Assembly: GCA_009809945.1 (NCBI GenBank) | Contig: WTPW01001239.1 | Coordinates: 34,339 to 98,338 of the forward strand | DNA: 64,000 nucleotides | Source of the DNA: Gigaspora margarita | Lineage: Eukaryota > Glomeromycota > Glomeromycetes > Diversisporales > Gigasporaceae | Direction of reading: 5' to 3' | Shown here: positions 11,211 through 23,154 of the stretch, in pieces | Position numbering within the stretch: the stretch's first letter is position 1 | Layout of the letters: each line of letters begins with the position of its first letter | Translations under genes and position numbers: made by a program | The notes under the pieces: model-generated | Databases searched by the model: none | Seen by the model: the letters and a program-made list of their open reading frames with translations, nothing else | Told to the model about the DNA's origin: nothing

Positions 11211-11789
11211 TTAAATATATAGCTTTATGCCAATATATACTTACATAATAAAATTTTTTTGTACATCTATATAAGATTTGAAGATAAAGGTTTATATATA
11301 TAATATATCAGTATTCAGGGGTCCTGTTGGTAGGTTCCTTTTGTTATAAAGGCTCTTGTCTATCTATTCTCTCAGTTAGTCACTATCCGGTTCCTGTAGT
11401 ACTATTATAAGTTCTATTATCTTTTTACTCAGGTCTTGCTAAGCCCATTTTCACTCTGCTTTGTTCTCATAATTTTTGTATCTTCTTTTCTCTTATATAA
11501 CAGTATTCAAATCAGGCAGCTTCTGTTGCCCAGTTGCTTTCTTTTCTCTATATAATGTTATACAAATTAGTTAGATCCCAATAATTCAATATAACTCAGA
11601 TTACAGATCCTCTAACCCAACTTTATATCATAAGAATTATGTAGTTATACTATAATACAGATAGTGTAATGTTAAGATGAAACTTTTTTTTCTATAAAAA
11701 TTGAACTTGGAGCTATCTTATTATATAGGTTTGAAAGTGACACAACCCAACTATACTATGTCACTATACTAGAACCCTGAAGAATACAT

Positions 11790-12455
11790 ATCCCTTAATT
11801 TGTTATGCAGGCAAATTTGCCTGCATAAATTTTAAATTTTAAATTTTTTAAATAAAACTTTAAATATTAACTTTAGCTATATACTTTCTAAGTAAAAAAT
11901 ATAATATTAGCTTTGTTTTATCAACTTTATTATAAAAATTTTTTAAAATTATTAAAAAACTTTAGTGTAATAAAAGTTTAAAGTTTTTGTTTTAAAACTT
12001 TTACTATAGAATTTTTTCTTTAGATTTTCTTAAATTTTATATGTCTCTGTCTATAAAAAAAAATTTACTTCTAATACAAGTCTTAATTTTTATAAGTAAA
12101 TTACTTAAAGTGCAATAATGAAAGTTGTAATTCTTTATATAAACTATAATATTGAATTAGAAACTATATTTTTAAAACCAATATTTAAAGATTCGCTAAG
12201 ATATTGTAAATTATTTTTTGGTTAAAAAATTTCTTTAAAATTCAATATTTTTAGCTTATAAGCAACATAAACCTTTTGTCTTATAATATAAAATTAAATA
12301 ATTCAAAAATATAATTCTTGTTTTTAAATATTATTATACCAAATTTTATTTAAATATTTTAAATAATTAAAAAAATAGATCAGAGATATATTTATAGTAA
12401 TTATATAGGCAAATTTGTCTGCAAACCTTTACAAACTAAGGGATATAACTTAGAT
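11790..12455. mobile_element. TIR element family E, copy 1
   Basis: Left ATATCCCTTAATTTG with GCAGGCAAATTTGCCTGC is answered at the right by GGCAAATTTGTCTGCAAACC with CTAAGGGATAT. The whole body matches, in reverse, the two separated halves at 33308-33604 and 35620-36674. It has no coding content. It gives the unoccupied form of both insertion sites in copy 2. Confidence 0.8.
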
Positions 12456-13010
12456 TCAGACTCAAAATTTTAATATAACTTTATACACTTAATTTTATTA
12501 AAAACTTTAAATTTAACTAATTTTAACACCTGGTTAAAGTTATAAATTTTAACCACTCTTTGTTTTTATAAAAGTTTTTTATATAAAAATTATTCTTTAA
12601 AGATTAGGGTTAGGGTATAGATTATATTAAGTTAGAAAGTGAATTATTTATATGCAAAATTAGATGCTAAAAACTTTTACTTAATAGCCCAAAGCTAGTT
12701 TTGTAATAAAATGTTGCGATATTGATAATTTTTTGATTTTTTTCTAAGTTTTTTTTAAAATTTTCAAATTTTGTTACACAAGATCCTGCGACCTGATTGG
12801 TAATTATAGAGTAGTTAACTTCACCAGGGGGGCAAATTAGCAACACTCAAAAACTTTATACAAAATTATCATATAAATTCAAATTTTACTATAAATTATA
12901 CAATTTTTAGATCTGAGTTTATATACTATATATTTCTATTCTGAAAATAAACTACACTTTTGTTTTAACCAGAAAATCTAAAACTTGTTTTATTCAAAAA
13001 TAAGCTACCC
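12456..13010. other. AT-rich spacer with dispersed-repeat fragments
   Basis: It contains GATTAGGGTTAGGGTATAG (about 12602) and an inverted pair around TTTTGTTACACAAGATCC. No protein-like frame is visible. Confidence 0.4.
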
Positions 13011-13014
13011 TGAT

Positions 13015-13720
13015 CGATAATAGTTACTGTATAGTAAAGTCCAAATTTTACTATACAAATCAGTTATAATTACTTAAGTAAACTTGTTCGGAAGATCAAA
13101 ATACATATATTATAAAATTTTTATACAAATTGGAGAACTTTTTATTATTTGAGTTTTAATTTTTATATTTGTTAAAAAATTAAAAATTTTTTAAAAAATA
13201 TATACGACAAATGTAAAAATTACAAGTTAAATAATAAAAAGTTCTTTGATTTGTATGAAAACTTCAGAAAATATGGGGTCTGTGCCTTGAAAATGATCCT
13301 ACAGTACTAGAAATTTTTTTGAGTAAATAGTGAATAAAGATTGTGTAACTAAAACAACCCAAATTTGATTTTTACTAATTTTAGATATGATCTTTACAAA
13401 TCTTTTTTGTTATTGGATAAAAATTAAAATTGTATAATAATGTCTGTTCAAAATTGATGGTAAAATATTTATCTGCTATATCGATCATTTCCATTCCATA
13501 TTCAAAAAATCTTCTGGACTTCCATAACTCATTTTAATATTAAGTTAACTGGTTATAATATTTGTACAAAATGAACTTTGTGTTTCATAAATTAAGATTT
13601 AACAAAAATCTCAATTTTGGTTTGGGGTCTCAGAATTCAATTTTCAAGGCACAGACACCATATGCATTTTTATATTATGTACATATTTACTTAAGTACTT
13701 ATAATCAATTTATATATAGT
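13015..13720. mobile_element. Palindromic element family G, copy 1 (interrupted)
   Basis: The left part reads GTATAGTAAAGTCCAAATTT, TTAAGTAAACTTGTTCGGAA and a hairpin around AAATAATAAAAAGTTCTTT. The right part resumes at 13660 after a nested insert and carries the inverse TTACTTAAGTA and TATATATAG blocks. Other copies lie at 19550-19855 and 62876-63489. Confidence 0.6.
13275..13659. mobile_element. TIR MITE nested in family G
   Basis: The ends are GGGGTCTGTGCCTTGAAAAT and its inverse ATTTTCAAGGCACAGACACC. ATAT is duplicated on both sides (13271-13274 and 13660-13663, possibly ATATG). The short plus-strand frame at 13562-13756 crosses the element boundary and is not a gene. Confidence 0.7.
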
Positions 13721-14110
13721 GCTAGAAGCTTATACTCAACACATTTCAATTTTTAAATCACTATAGTTTTTGTACAAGAGGTTTTTTAAAAAACTGACCA
13801 GTAACTTTATAAAGAAATATTAGTTCTATAACTATGCCAAATATTTTTTTTGAAAACCTTCTGTATAAAAAGTTGATGCATTTTAAAGATTACTATTGTT
13901 TTATATATAATTACTATGTGTTTTAATTTTAATTAACTTTAAAGTACTATAGCTTTTTATAAAGGCAATATTTTAAAAATCTAACTGGTAACTTTGTTCA
14001 CTATGATAAGCTCTACAAGTTTGCCAAATAGCTTTTAAAAATATTGTCTCTATAAAAAGATGATGCATTTCAAAGTTATCCTATTTTATTGTCTAGTATA
14101 GGCTTCTAGT
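13720..14110 (+). repeat. Dispersed repeat F, copy 1
   Basis: A block of about 390 bp with TTTTTGTACAAGAGGTTTTT, CCTTCTGTATAAAAAGTTGA and TTTGCCAAATAGCTTTTAAA is present in reverse at 32490-32900 with high visual similarity. Internally it is two related halves of about 190 bp. The class is unknown. Confidence 0.7.
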
Positions 14111-14119
14111 ACCATAGTA

Positions 14120-14640
14120 AAATTTGAACTTTATTATATAGTAACTATTTGCAATTGCTAATAAGCTTTTTGCACAGATATTTTTTAAAAAAATTCTCAT
14201 GCATATAAACTTGTACAGGCAAGTTTTTTATAGCAAAAAAAAACAAATAAATAAACAAATAAATAAAAAAATAAAAAAGCAATTACATACCATATGTTTC
14301 CAAAAATAAGCTACCTTTTTGGACGATTTTTGAATACAAAAAATCTAGTATAGATTTTTAGTCAATTGCAAATAGTCATTACATAGTAAAGTCTAAATTC
14401 TACTATATAAATTGAATATTATCGCTCAAGTAAACTTGTTCAAAAAATAAAAATATATAAAATAAATATAGGTATTGTAATGGATATGGATATTGTAGCA
14501 GATTGTACAAATTCAATGATATCTTGTGATCCATTAATCAGAATTAGGAATTTTGGTACCAATTGATTCATCTCATCAAGACAGACCGATCAGTACTAAA
14601 ATTGTCTGATTCTGATTAATAGATCACAAGGAACAAACAA
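14120..14640. repeat. Fragments of families G, AAAATAAGC and the GATATC hairpin
   Basis: TTGCAATTGCTAATAAGC and its inverse AGTCAATTGCAAATAG bracket CCAAAAATAAGCTACC. At 14515-14640 a worn copy of the GTCTCATC hairpin lies between ATATCTTGTGATCC and TAGATCACAAGG. Confidence 0.55.
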
Positions 14641-14801
14641 TTAAAGCCTTTTAAATTATCATTTCGTATATAATTTAGATACTTGGTAAAGGCAATAATA
14701 GCTTTTTATATGTATACAATTCATTTTTTTAGTATTGATTAAGTAAACTTATTTACAAATTTACAAAATTTAGGCTTTTCTTTATTAATAATATCTGTGA
14801 T

Positions 14802-14910
14802 TATTATGGCGAATGTAGGCATTATAGCGGGTATGGGTATTATGGCGGGTATGGGCATTATGGCAGATATGGGCATTATGGCAGATATGGGTATTATAGC
14901 AGGTATGAGT
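14802..14910. repeat. Minisatellite, 18-bp unit, 6 copies
   Basis: Tandem copies of GGCATTATGGCAGATATG with substitutions only. A related GTATTGTAATGGATATGG stretch near 14472 suggests an older extent. Confidence 0.9.
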
Positions 14911-15125
14911 GATTATTTAAAAGATAATTCCTTGTATTACTGTAAAAGTTGATTCCCTAAAAATAATAGACCCACCATGAATAACTTGAGTGCGAACTAC
15001 CAAAACCTTATTAATTAAATATGGTTGTTTTCAAATAGTTAGAATGTTTATAATAAATACAAAGTGTGTATGCACTTCAAATTTTTTTTCATAATAGAAC
15101 CTCTGGGCGAGTATAAACCCTGGGT

Positions 15126-16833
15126 CAGGGTTGGTAAATGACCTGAAATGACCCAAATGACTCAAATGACTAATGACCAGTCATGTGTCATTTCGAAAGG
15201 CCAAATGACCTATGAGGTCATTTAAAAATTAATATAATTGGGTTGGTGGATTCAATTATATAGAAATTTTATTATTGCTATTAGTAAATAACCTTGAACC
15301 TATATAACAGTAAATAAATATGTGAATCGATAAATTGATATAAAAAAATTATAGAATTACAATGTTAAATATATATACTGTATTTGCACGTAATAACGCG
15401 TATGCATGTTATTTCAAAATTCATATTTTTTGAAAATTGGTTTTTTTAACTCCTATGCGCGTCCCAAAACAACGCACACTCTAAATATACATATGGCATA
15501 TAACAAATTCGAAATATCGCGCATGCATGTCCTGAAATAATGTGCAGATATGCGTTATTACATGCAAATATGGTACAAGTATTAATTGTATTATTTTATA
15601 ATGCTCAAATGAAGAATTTTATGGTAGAATAACTTTATAGGAAAATCTTGAAGCATCATTTATTTTTGAGTTAATATGAACTTATTTTCGAAGAGCTAGC
15701 TAACATCTAGAAATTTCAAATGTTTTGCTCACGTTTATCATGAAAATTTTTGAATTAACAATTTTAAAGTTACATAGATAGCTGCGATTTTGTAAGTATC
15801 TTAAAATATCTAAATAAAGTTTTTAAATCTGAATTTTATATCAAAAAAATGTATATGGCTAAATATCATAATCTATTCTTCAACTTCCTGACTATATCGA
15901 TATTGACGAATTATTTTTATTTGTTGTAAATATTTTTTAAATCATGTATACAAATAAGGTTATTTAAATGTGCTTAGTGGCTTAGAACTAGAAATCGTAT
16001 AAATGCTCTAATTAATGCAAATATGTGAATACCCAGCCTGCAAATACTTCCACCACTCGCATATATGTGGTAAAAATCGCGAATATGTTCTAAATTCCAC
16101 GAATATGTAGTAACTCTCAAAATGTAATTAAGACCTTCGAATTCAATCAAAAAAATAATTTTGACATCCCCTTTTTAATAATATAAGTTCTACGTCTTAT
16201 TTAAAACGTTTGATATTCAATTTAAAAATGCAATAATAATAAAAATAAAACCCTTATCTTTTGAATTTGACTTTAACCTTAATAACCCTTGTGAGACTCA
16301 ATTCAACGGACTGAATTGACTTGTAACTTCATATTGGGTTTATTATAACTTGATTTCTGTGTGATAAGTTTCGTTAATTTTTTTAAATTGTTCACATGAT
16401 TCTGACCTTATTTGAACTTTTTGTCGAAATTACCTTGATCATTAACCCATACCCTATCACTGATATCACACATTATTAGTATTACCCACCATCCCATATC
16501 ATAGTATTGTTTCGCTTTATTAACCCTTTACCATTATATAAACTCTCCCTTTTACTATCGCCCCATTCACTTGTATCTGTAATCAGTTGGAGTTTAAATT
16601 GGCACTATTGTCTATATTGTTTTACTGCTCTCCCAATTCAACCATTACAATATGCAGATAAAATAAACTCTGCATGCATTGAAGTGCTTATTTTACTGAT
16701 CATTATGTTACACTATCTTTTATCGTTTGTATAATGCCCATAATGACCCAATGACCAAATGACCCCAGTCATTTCAATGTCATTTGAGGTCATTTAAAAA
16801 ATAGTCAAATGACCTGGTCATTTACCAATCCTG
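15126..16833. mobile_element. hAT-type element, 1.7 kb, non-coding
   Basis: The ends CAGGGTTGGTAAATGACC and GGTCATTTACCAATCCTG are inverted, and CCCTGGGT is exactly duplicated at 15118-15125 and 16834-16841. Subterminal regions are packed with AAATGACC/GGTCATTT repeats, as expected of hAT transposase binding sites. No transposase frame is seen. The 75-residue plus frame at 16507 lacks any hAT feature. A 200-bp MITE sits inside at 15377-15576. Confidence 0.9.
15377..15576. mobile_element. MITE nested in the hAT element (TAATAACGC family)
   Basis: Left ACTGTATTTGCACGTAATAA and right TTATTACATGCAAATATGGT are inverse. The interior is unusually CpG-containing (CGCGTATGC, CGCGCATGC) for this DNA. 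A looser relative with GAAATAACG blocks lies at 47930-48180. Confidence 0.7.
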
Positions 16834-17214
16834 CCCTGGGTCTACTAAAGGGTTTAAATATTGGTGGACCTGGGCTTTGTATATGAACTTTTACAAGCAG
16901 CTCTATCTAGAAATTAGATTTAAAATGATTAAAATAATAATGAGTTAACTTAAATCTAATGATTAAAATAAACTTATTTGAATAGGTTTGTGTTATTGCG
17001 TAATCATTACTTAGATTCCATATTACCCACTAATTTATTAAACTCAAATAAATTACATTTGTTTGTTTATTACAAAATAGTCATATCATAAATAATCTAC
17101 TACATGATCAAATTTAATTTTTTTTGTTTTTGTTAATTTTTATACCTTTATAATAAAATATTCACAAATATGCACTTATATTGTACTTAAATTTTTTGAG
17201 AACCTAATTAAATA

Positions 17215-18860
17215 AAAATGATCAAGCTACTTATCGAGAAGCTATTCAAGCTGCTCTTCAAGTACTTAAAAATCTAAAAGTCCTAATGTATGTGCAACTG
17301 CTTGAAGGTTTGGTGTTGCAAAGACAACACTTAGGTGCACAATAAAAAATAATGAATTTCCAAAACATTCGGGTCCTCCTACAATTTTAAATGAACATGA
17401 AGAAGTGAGTTAGTTGGTTACTATATAAATATACAAAAATTAGGGTTTGAACTAACAAGAGTGGGTATAAATCATTACATAATAGAGATTGTATACAATA
17501 ACAATCGTGATCATCCTTTTGGTAACAAGAAACCTAACCAGGCCTGGTGGGCACATTTCATAAAAGAACATTCTAAATTATCTTTTCGTGTACCTCAAGC
17601 CTTATCAGAGGCATGAGCACAAAGGACCAATACAACTATTATAAAGGACTACTTTAATAAGCTTCATGATATAATTCAAAAACATTTTCTTACTGCTAAA
17701 TGCATCTGGAATATGGATAAAATAGGCTTTGTTATTGCCTCTAAGGTTCAAAAGGTTCTTGTACAAAAGGGCACACATCAAGTTCATAAAGTCTCTCATA
17801 GTAATGTGCATAATCATATCTCTGTTGCACCAACAATCTTAGCTGCCAGTAGTTATGTTCCTCTATTAGTTATTTATAAGAGCGATCATGTTATCCTAGG
17901 TTTATAAGATAGAGATCTAGCTAGTAGTGTTATGAGTTTTACAGATACTAGATGCATGAAAGAAGAACTTTTTTGAATGTATCTTGAGCACTTTATCAAC
18001 TCAATTCTACTTGCTCATCTTGTTCTTCTAATACTTGACAGACATAAAAGCCATATTAATTATTGTAGCATTAGTTTTTGCTATGAAAATAGAATTTTGC
18101 TTTATGTACTTCCACTCTACACTATACATATCCTCCCATCATTAGAACTCCCTTTTGCCAAACTTAAAAAAGAGTATGATAAAGGCTATAAAATGCTTTA
18201 CAATAATAGTAAAGAGTTAGTAACAAAGCATTTATTTGCAAAGATACTTGGGCCTGCATTCCTTTCTAAGAATTTGGCCCTTTAATCCCAGTGCTATTAG
18301 TAATGGCCGTCTCAATTCTTCATTAACTACCTATCAATTTGATATACCTATGTCCTAGTAGTATATTCAAGCATTCGACCAAGTACATGTGCAAGCTAAT
18401 CCACAACCTACCCAAGTATTTGTTAATTCCCAACTAACTAATTCATATCTCATCCAAGCCAATCTTATTAATGAAATAGAGTTTTTAAGATCTGAGATCG
18501 AAGCCCTTAGGATAGAAAATAAGATGCTAAAAAAAAATATATGTTGATAAAAGAGGAATTGGTAACCTTCAAGAATCCTGATACTTCTTTCTTAAAGCAA
18601 GTGCTCAAGTACCCAACTGCTTAGCGTAAAGATCAAGAGGCAAATGGACAATCAAAAAAAAGAAAAACTTACCATTTGCATAGTTTCTTACTTGCGATCA
18701 ATCTTGGCAAGAAATAAGAGAGGCAGAAGAGTTGGTAAATAAAAAAGCTGAAGATATAAAAAGGAGAAAAGAAGAGGCTACTTCAAAACATGCTAATTGT
18801 GAACTAGAAAAAGCACAAAAACAAGAAATTAGTGAGCAAAAAAACAAGAACGAGTGAAAA
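17215..18860 (+). pseudogene. Broken pogo/Tigger-like (Tc1/mariner) transposase gene
   Basis: Three reading frames together show the layout of a pogo-type transposase. The N-terminal helix-turn-helix has ATAWRFGVAKTTLR (about 17295-17340). The CENP-B-type DNA-binding part ends in NQAWWAHFIKEHSKLSFR (about 17537-17592). The DDE core shows NMDKIGFVIA (about 17711) and LLILDRHKSHI (about 18019). The charged C-terminal coiled tail is at about 18680-18855. Stops and shifts occur at the start, between 17400 and 17520, near 17907, after 18285 and in the tail, so it is dead. Known pogo proteins cut and paste at TA. A possible left end of this element (AATAGAACCTCTGGGCGAG, about 15093) is split by the hAT insertion at 15126, which would make the hAT younger. 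The right end is not found. Confidence 0.85.
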
Positions 18861-18933
18861 AAAATAATGCTAGTTAGCGAATTGTATGTACGTACATATA
18901 TACAAACATACAGTATCTGGTACATACTGTACT

Positions 18934-19240
18934 TATGTGGAGGTCATCTAAAGCCATGTACCCATGTAACATTTTTGTGTAAATCAACCAACCGGAGTCA
19001 TGAAATTTTGTTTACACGGATCAGCCCGAAGAAGACAAAAAACAAAAAAAAACACAAGAACATAAAAACGGCAGTTCAAACCTGTCTTGGGCCATTAATA
19101 AAAAATGCCAGGAAGGCAATTTTATCTATATGTCTGTCCTAACCCTAACCCTGACCCTAATGCTAAACAGGCTCTAACCCTAATTTTAACTAAATTTTCA
19201 AAAAAATTATGTGGGTACATGGTTTTAGCCATCCCCCATA
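18934..19240. mobile_element. TIR MITE with CCATGTACCCA ends
   Basis: Left TATGTGGAGGTCATCTAAAG then CCATGTACCCA, with the right end inverse (TGGGTACATGGTTTTAGCC then ATCCCCCATA). The interior contains CCTAACCCTAACCCTGACCC, telomere-like but inside the element. The plus frame at 18867-19142 crosses its border and is not a gene. Confidence 0.75.
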
Positions 19241-19549
19241 TGTACAAATTGTAGCATTCGATTGGCTGTTGATTGATGTACATCATTCCATCACAATACC
19301 CTTAATCATTAAAAATCGCAATTTTTAATTACTTTCAAGAAAATCAAAAATAATAATAACTTTTAAATAAAACTGATTTAAATTTTTTGGTAGCATAAAG
19401 CAAATCATGTCTATTATTTGTAGGACAAATTTGACATATTAATAATTTATATTGTAAATTTTTATTATTGTTTATTTCTAACCCTGCCACAATATCCATA
19501 TTTATCTTATATGCTAAAATTTTCATTAATATTGAAGCACCTTTATTAT

Positions 19550-19855
19550 TAAACTTTTAATTTTTAAGTTCAATGAATATATTTTACTATTGAATGTAAA
19601 AATTAAAAGCCAAATAATAAAAAGTTCTCAGATTTTGAAAAATTTTTTAAAGTATATGTATTTTGATCTTCCAAACAAGTTTACTTAAGCGACTTTAATT
19701 GATTTATATAGTAAACTTTGGACTTTACTTTGTAGTGACTATTATTGATCATGGGGGTAGCTTATTTTTGGATCAAAAGTGTTTTTATATTTTTGGATTT
19801 AAACAAAAGGGTAGTATATAGCTTATTTTTGAAAACATATAGTATAGTATTGTTA
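19550..19855. repeat. Family G / AAAATAAGC composite fragment
   Basis: It contains the hairpin AATAATAAAAAGTTCTC, AACAAGTTTACTTAAGCGAC, TAGTAAACTTTGGACTTTAC and GGGGGTAGCTTATTTTTGGA, the module order seen in reverse at 13015. The rest of 19260-20140 is AT-rich with no recognisable gene. Confidence 0.55.
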
Positions 19856-20204
19856 TACAAAATAAAAATCTAACTTGTTATAAAGATATTTTTGTTATAC
19901 AAATAAATATCTAACTTTTCAAAAAATTACCTATTGGTTATACAAATTTAACCATATAATATATAATAAGTCTATACAAAACTGGATCTCAATATTACAT
20001 ATATTCTTTGGAATCCTACTATACTCTACTTTTTAAAAATTTATATAAAATGTCTATAAAATAATAATAAAAAATATATTAAAAAACAGCTCAAAATCTA
20101 TTTTATTTAGTATAAAAAAATTGGAAGTAAATAGCTTTTATACTATATCAGTCAACTGATTTTGTCACACTATTTATGACTGAGTTTTTTGTTATATATA
20201 AATT

Positions 20205-21152
20205 TATAAAAAAAAAACATATAAAATTACTATAAGCTTTGATTTCATGATGTTTCTTCCCTTACATATTAACTTAAAATTAAATTTTTTGGGAATATAG
20301 AATAAGAGAAAAAGAAAAAATTAAGCTTAAAATTCAGATTAAAATTTCACTGATTTTGCACAAAATAAAAATGTAACTTCGCCAAAAACAAATATTTACC
20401 AATTTTAAGATAAGAAACATATGTAAAAACATGCTCTGAACAACTTTACTTAGGAGACAGAAGTAGGTTACCTTGTAAGCAAAGTGGTTTATCTATGTAC
20501 TAAAGTTAAAATTTATCATTTTTCTTAATTAAACTTTTTTTCCTTATTAGGTGATCTACTTTGGGCTCTTAAGCAAAGTTGTTCAGATGTAATTTTACAT
20601 TATATTTGAGATTGAAACGCGCTTTTTTGACCTTTTACTAAATGAAAAATGGGGGTAAAGTTAGAAAAAAATTTTTTCTTTTAAAAAAAAAATTTTTTTC
20701 TAACTTTAACCTTATTTTTTACTTAGTAAAAGGTCCGAAAAGCATGTTTCAACTTTAAATATAATGTAAAATTACATGTTGAACAACTTTGCTTAAGAGC
20801 CCAAAGTAGGTTACCTAATAAGGAAAAAAGTTCAATCAAGAAAAATGATAAATTTTAACTTTAGTACATAGATAAACCACTTTTCTTATAAGGTAACTTA
20901 CTTCCATCTTCTAAGTAAAGTTGTTCAGAACACGTTTTTATATATACTTTTTATCTTAAAATTAGTAAATATTTGTTTTTGGTGAAGTTATATTTTCATT
21001 TTGTGCAAAATTAGCAAAAATTTAATCTGATTTTTAAACTCAATTTTTTCTTCTTTCTTTGTTCTATATTTCCGAAAAATTTAATTTTAAGTTAATATGT
21101 AGAGAAAAAAACATTATGAAATCAAAGCTTATAGTAATTTTATATATTTTTT
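20205..21152. repeat. Near-perfect palindrome of about 950 bp
   Basis: The arms are about 20205-20675 and 20690-21152, meeting at GAAAAAAATTTTTTCTTTTA / AAAAAAATTTTTTTCTAAC. Paired blocks include CTAAGTAAAGTTGTTCAGA and GGTTACCTAATAAGG, CTTTTACTAAATG and TTACTTAGTAAAAG, and outermost ATAAGCTTTGATTTCAT with ATGAAATCAAAGCTTAT. Few mismatches are visible. It has no protein frame and a strong cruciform or double-stranded RNA potential. Confidence 0.85.
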
Positions 21153-22000
21153 TGGGTGTTATTTTATGGAAACATGTCTCCATGGAGACCTTTATATGAA
21201 TAGCCAATCAAAATTAAGCATGTGACTAGATAATATGTTGCTTATTATTGGCCAATTAAAATTTTCTACAAACTTTCTAACTTTTATAATACAAAAACAC
21301 AAATAAAAATTTCCTAACCCTAAATATGATTGGCTGTTATATGTAGGGTCGCCATGGAGACATGTCTCCATATACAATTTTCTTATTTTTTTTATAAATT
21401 TTATATGTAAAAAATTTTTATGTGACAAATTGGCTGACTGATATAAAAGCCTTTATATATAGACAATATAAATTTTTAGCAGTTATATATCTACATTTTT
21501 GTACTGGTCTATCTTGTGCATTATAATAAATTTAAATTATAAAAACATACTGTATATATATACCTTGTATATTATAAATAGTATAATAGCAGTTACACAA
21601 TGATTATTATATCTCAAATAATAATCTATCTTTTAATAAATTAAGATTAAACAAAATTTAATTTTAAGTTAATATGTAGAGGAAAAAACATCATGAAATC
21701 AAAGCTTATAGTAATTTTATATATTTTTTTTATAAATTTTATATGTAAAAAATTTTTATGTGACATATTGGCTGACTGATATAAAAGCTTTTATATATAG
21801 ACAATATAAATTTTTAGCAGTTATATATCTACATTTTTGTACTGGTCTATCTTGTGCATTATAATAAATTTAAATTATAAAAACATACTGTATATATATA
21901 CCTTGTATATTATAAATAGTATAATAGCAGTTACACAATGATTATTATATCTCAAATAATAATCTACCTTTTAATAAACTAAGATTAAACAAGATTTATC
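21077..22000. repeat. Direct tandem duplication, one copy carrying an insert
   Basis: Unit 1 (21077-21655) and unit 2 (21657-22000) are nearly identical apart from about 230 bp present only in unit 1 (21154-21383). Shared blocks include GACTGATATAAAAGC, GCAGTTATATATCTACAT and ACTGGTCTATCTTGTGCATT. Unit 2 preserves the empty insertion site (about 21725-21740). Confidence 0.85.
21154..21383. mobile_element. MITE with CATGTCTCCATGG ends
   Basis: Left ATGGAAACATGTCTCCATGG and right CCATGGAGACATGTCTCCAT are inverse. It is absent from the neighbouring duplicate, which proves it is a discrete insertion. A T-run duplication (TATTTTTTT) may be the target site. Confidence 0.8.
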
Positions 22001-22119
22001 TATAAAACTTGATTTTTTTAATTTAATTTTATTTTTATTTAAAGATATACATTGAAGCTTTATTTAGTATAGTGATTATTATAATATCTTTTTACTATAT
22101 CTTACTCTATTTGTCATAT

Positions 22120-23150
22120 AGTAGAATTTGATAAAAGTTTTTATTTTAATTTTGTGAATTTATAAAATTAAAATAAAAAATTTTATCAAATTCTACTAGG
22201 TGGTTGCAAAAATATCTTCATTCAAAATTCAAATAGTTTTAGTGCAACTTCAATTTATTTAGATATTTAAAACTTAAATAAAGATATCTTTGCAACTATC
22301 TAGTAGAATTTAATAAAATTTTTTATTTTAATTTCAAGTATTTATAAAAAAATTTTTATCAAATTCTACTAGATGAGTATAGAGATAACTTTGTTCAAAA
22401 TTCAAATAGTTTTAGAAATGCTTCGATTTGATGGGTACAAAATTTTGAGCAAAGTTATTTCTGCAATTATTTAATAGAAATTGATAAAATTGTATAGATG
22501 GTTGTAGAAATATTTTTCAATTAGTTTTAGCAGTGTTGTCACAGGACAGCTTTGGACAATGATTTGGACAATTTTAAACAATTTTGGACAATTAAATAAA
22601 GTAAAATTACTTAAAATTTTATTAAGATAACCTATTTTAATTTTAACTGAAATGTGTTCAGCACCTAAAAAAATATATAGTTATATATTTTTTAGACAGA
22701 TTTATTAATTATTAAAGCCTGTACAAGCTTTGGACAATCTTGGACGTTTGGACAATTTTGGACGTGGACAAGCCAAAAAAGGCTATGGACAGCCAAAACA
22801 TACAACACTGGTTTTAGTATAGCTTTAATTTAATTGAGTATTTAAAACTTTGGGCAAAAATATCATTATAACCATCTAGTAGAATTTAATAATTTTTCTT
22901 TTTAATTTTACAAATTTGTAGAATTAAAATAAAAAAATTGTCATCAAATTCTACTAGGTTGTATAGAAATACTTTTATTTAAAATTCAATTAATTTTGAT
23001 ATAGCTTTAATTTAGATAAGTATTTAAAACTTTGAGCAAAGATATCTTTGCAACCATCTAGTAGAATTAGATAAATTTTTTTATTTTAATTCTATAAATT
23101 TGTAGAATTAAATTAAAAAATTTTATCAAATTCTACTATATTAGCAAATT
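22120..23150. repeat. Array of hairpins built on TAGTAGAATTTGATAAAA
   Basis: At least four hairpins with arms TAGTAGAATTTGATAAAA and its inverse TTTTATCAAATTCTACTA surround AT-rich loops. They are linked by sequence with AAAGATATCTTTGCAAC and TTCAAAATTCAAATAGTTTT. A related module with a BamHI-like palindrome centre (CCTATGGATCCATAGG) sits at 33800-33960. Confidence 0.75.
22531..22810. mobile_element. hAT-type MITE family H, copy 1
   Basis: The ends CAGTGTTGT and ACAACACTG are inverse, and GTTTTAG is duplicated on both sides (22524-22530 and 22811-22817). GGACAATTTTGGACA repeats fill both subterminal regions. A second copy lies at 32916-33190 at about 90% visual identity. It is inserted into the hairpin array. 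Confidence 0.8.
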
Positions 23151-23154
23151 TATA

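Larger units (their letters stand above)
7755..11500 (-). mobile_element. Interrupted old copy of the Met-tRNA-headed retroposon
   Basis: Three blocks are collinear with the full-length retroposon at 23906-24808. Block 7755-8150 carries the 3' tail (GGCACTTTGAAACC followed by A-run on the minus strand) and shares ACTAGTTATCATACCTGCAA. Block 9990-10215 shares TTCTTGGTACCTACTT and TCTGGTGTAACTTCAAC. Block 11320-11500 shares TTTTTACTCAGGTCTTGCTAA. The blocks are separated by the hairpin-bearing element at 8360-9810 and by the MITE at 10925-11210 plus unclassified AT-rich DNA. The tRNA head is not recognisable. Confidence 0.6.

Noticed and set aside
18867-19142. 91-residue plus-strand frame
   Set aside because: It begins in the pogo tail and runs through a later MITE, so it is chance.
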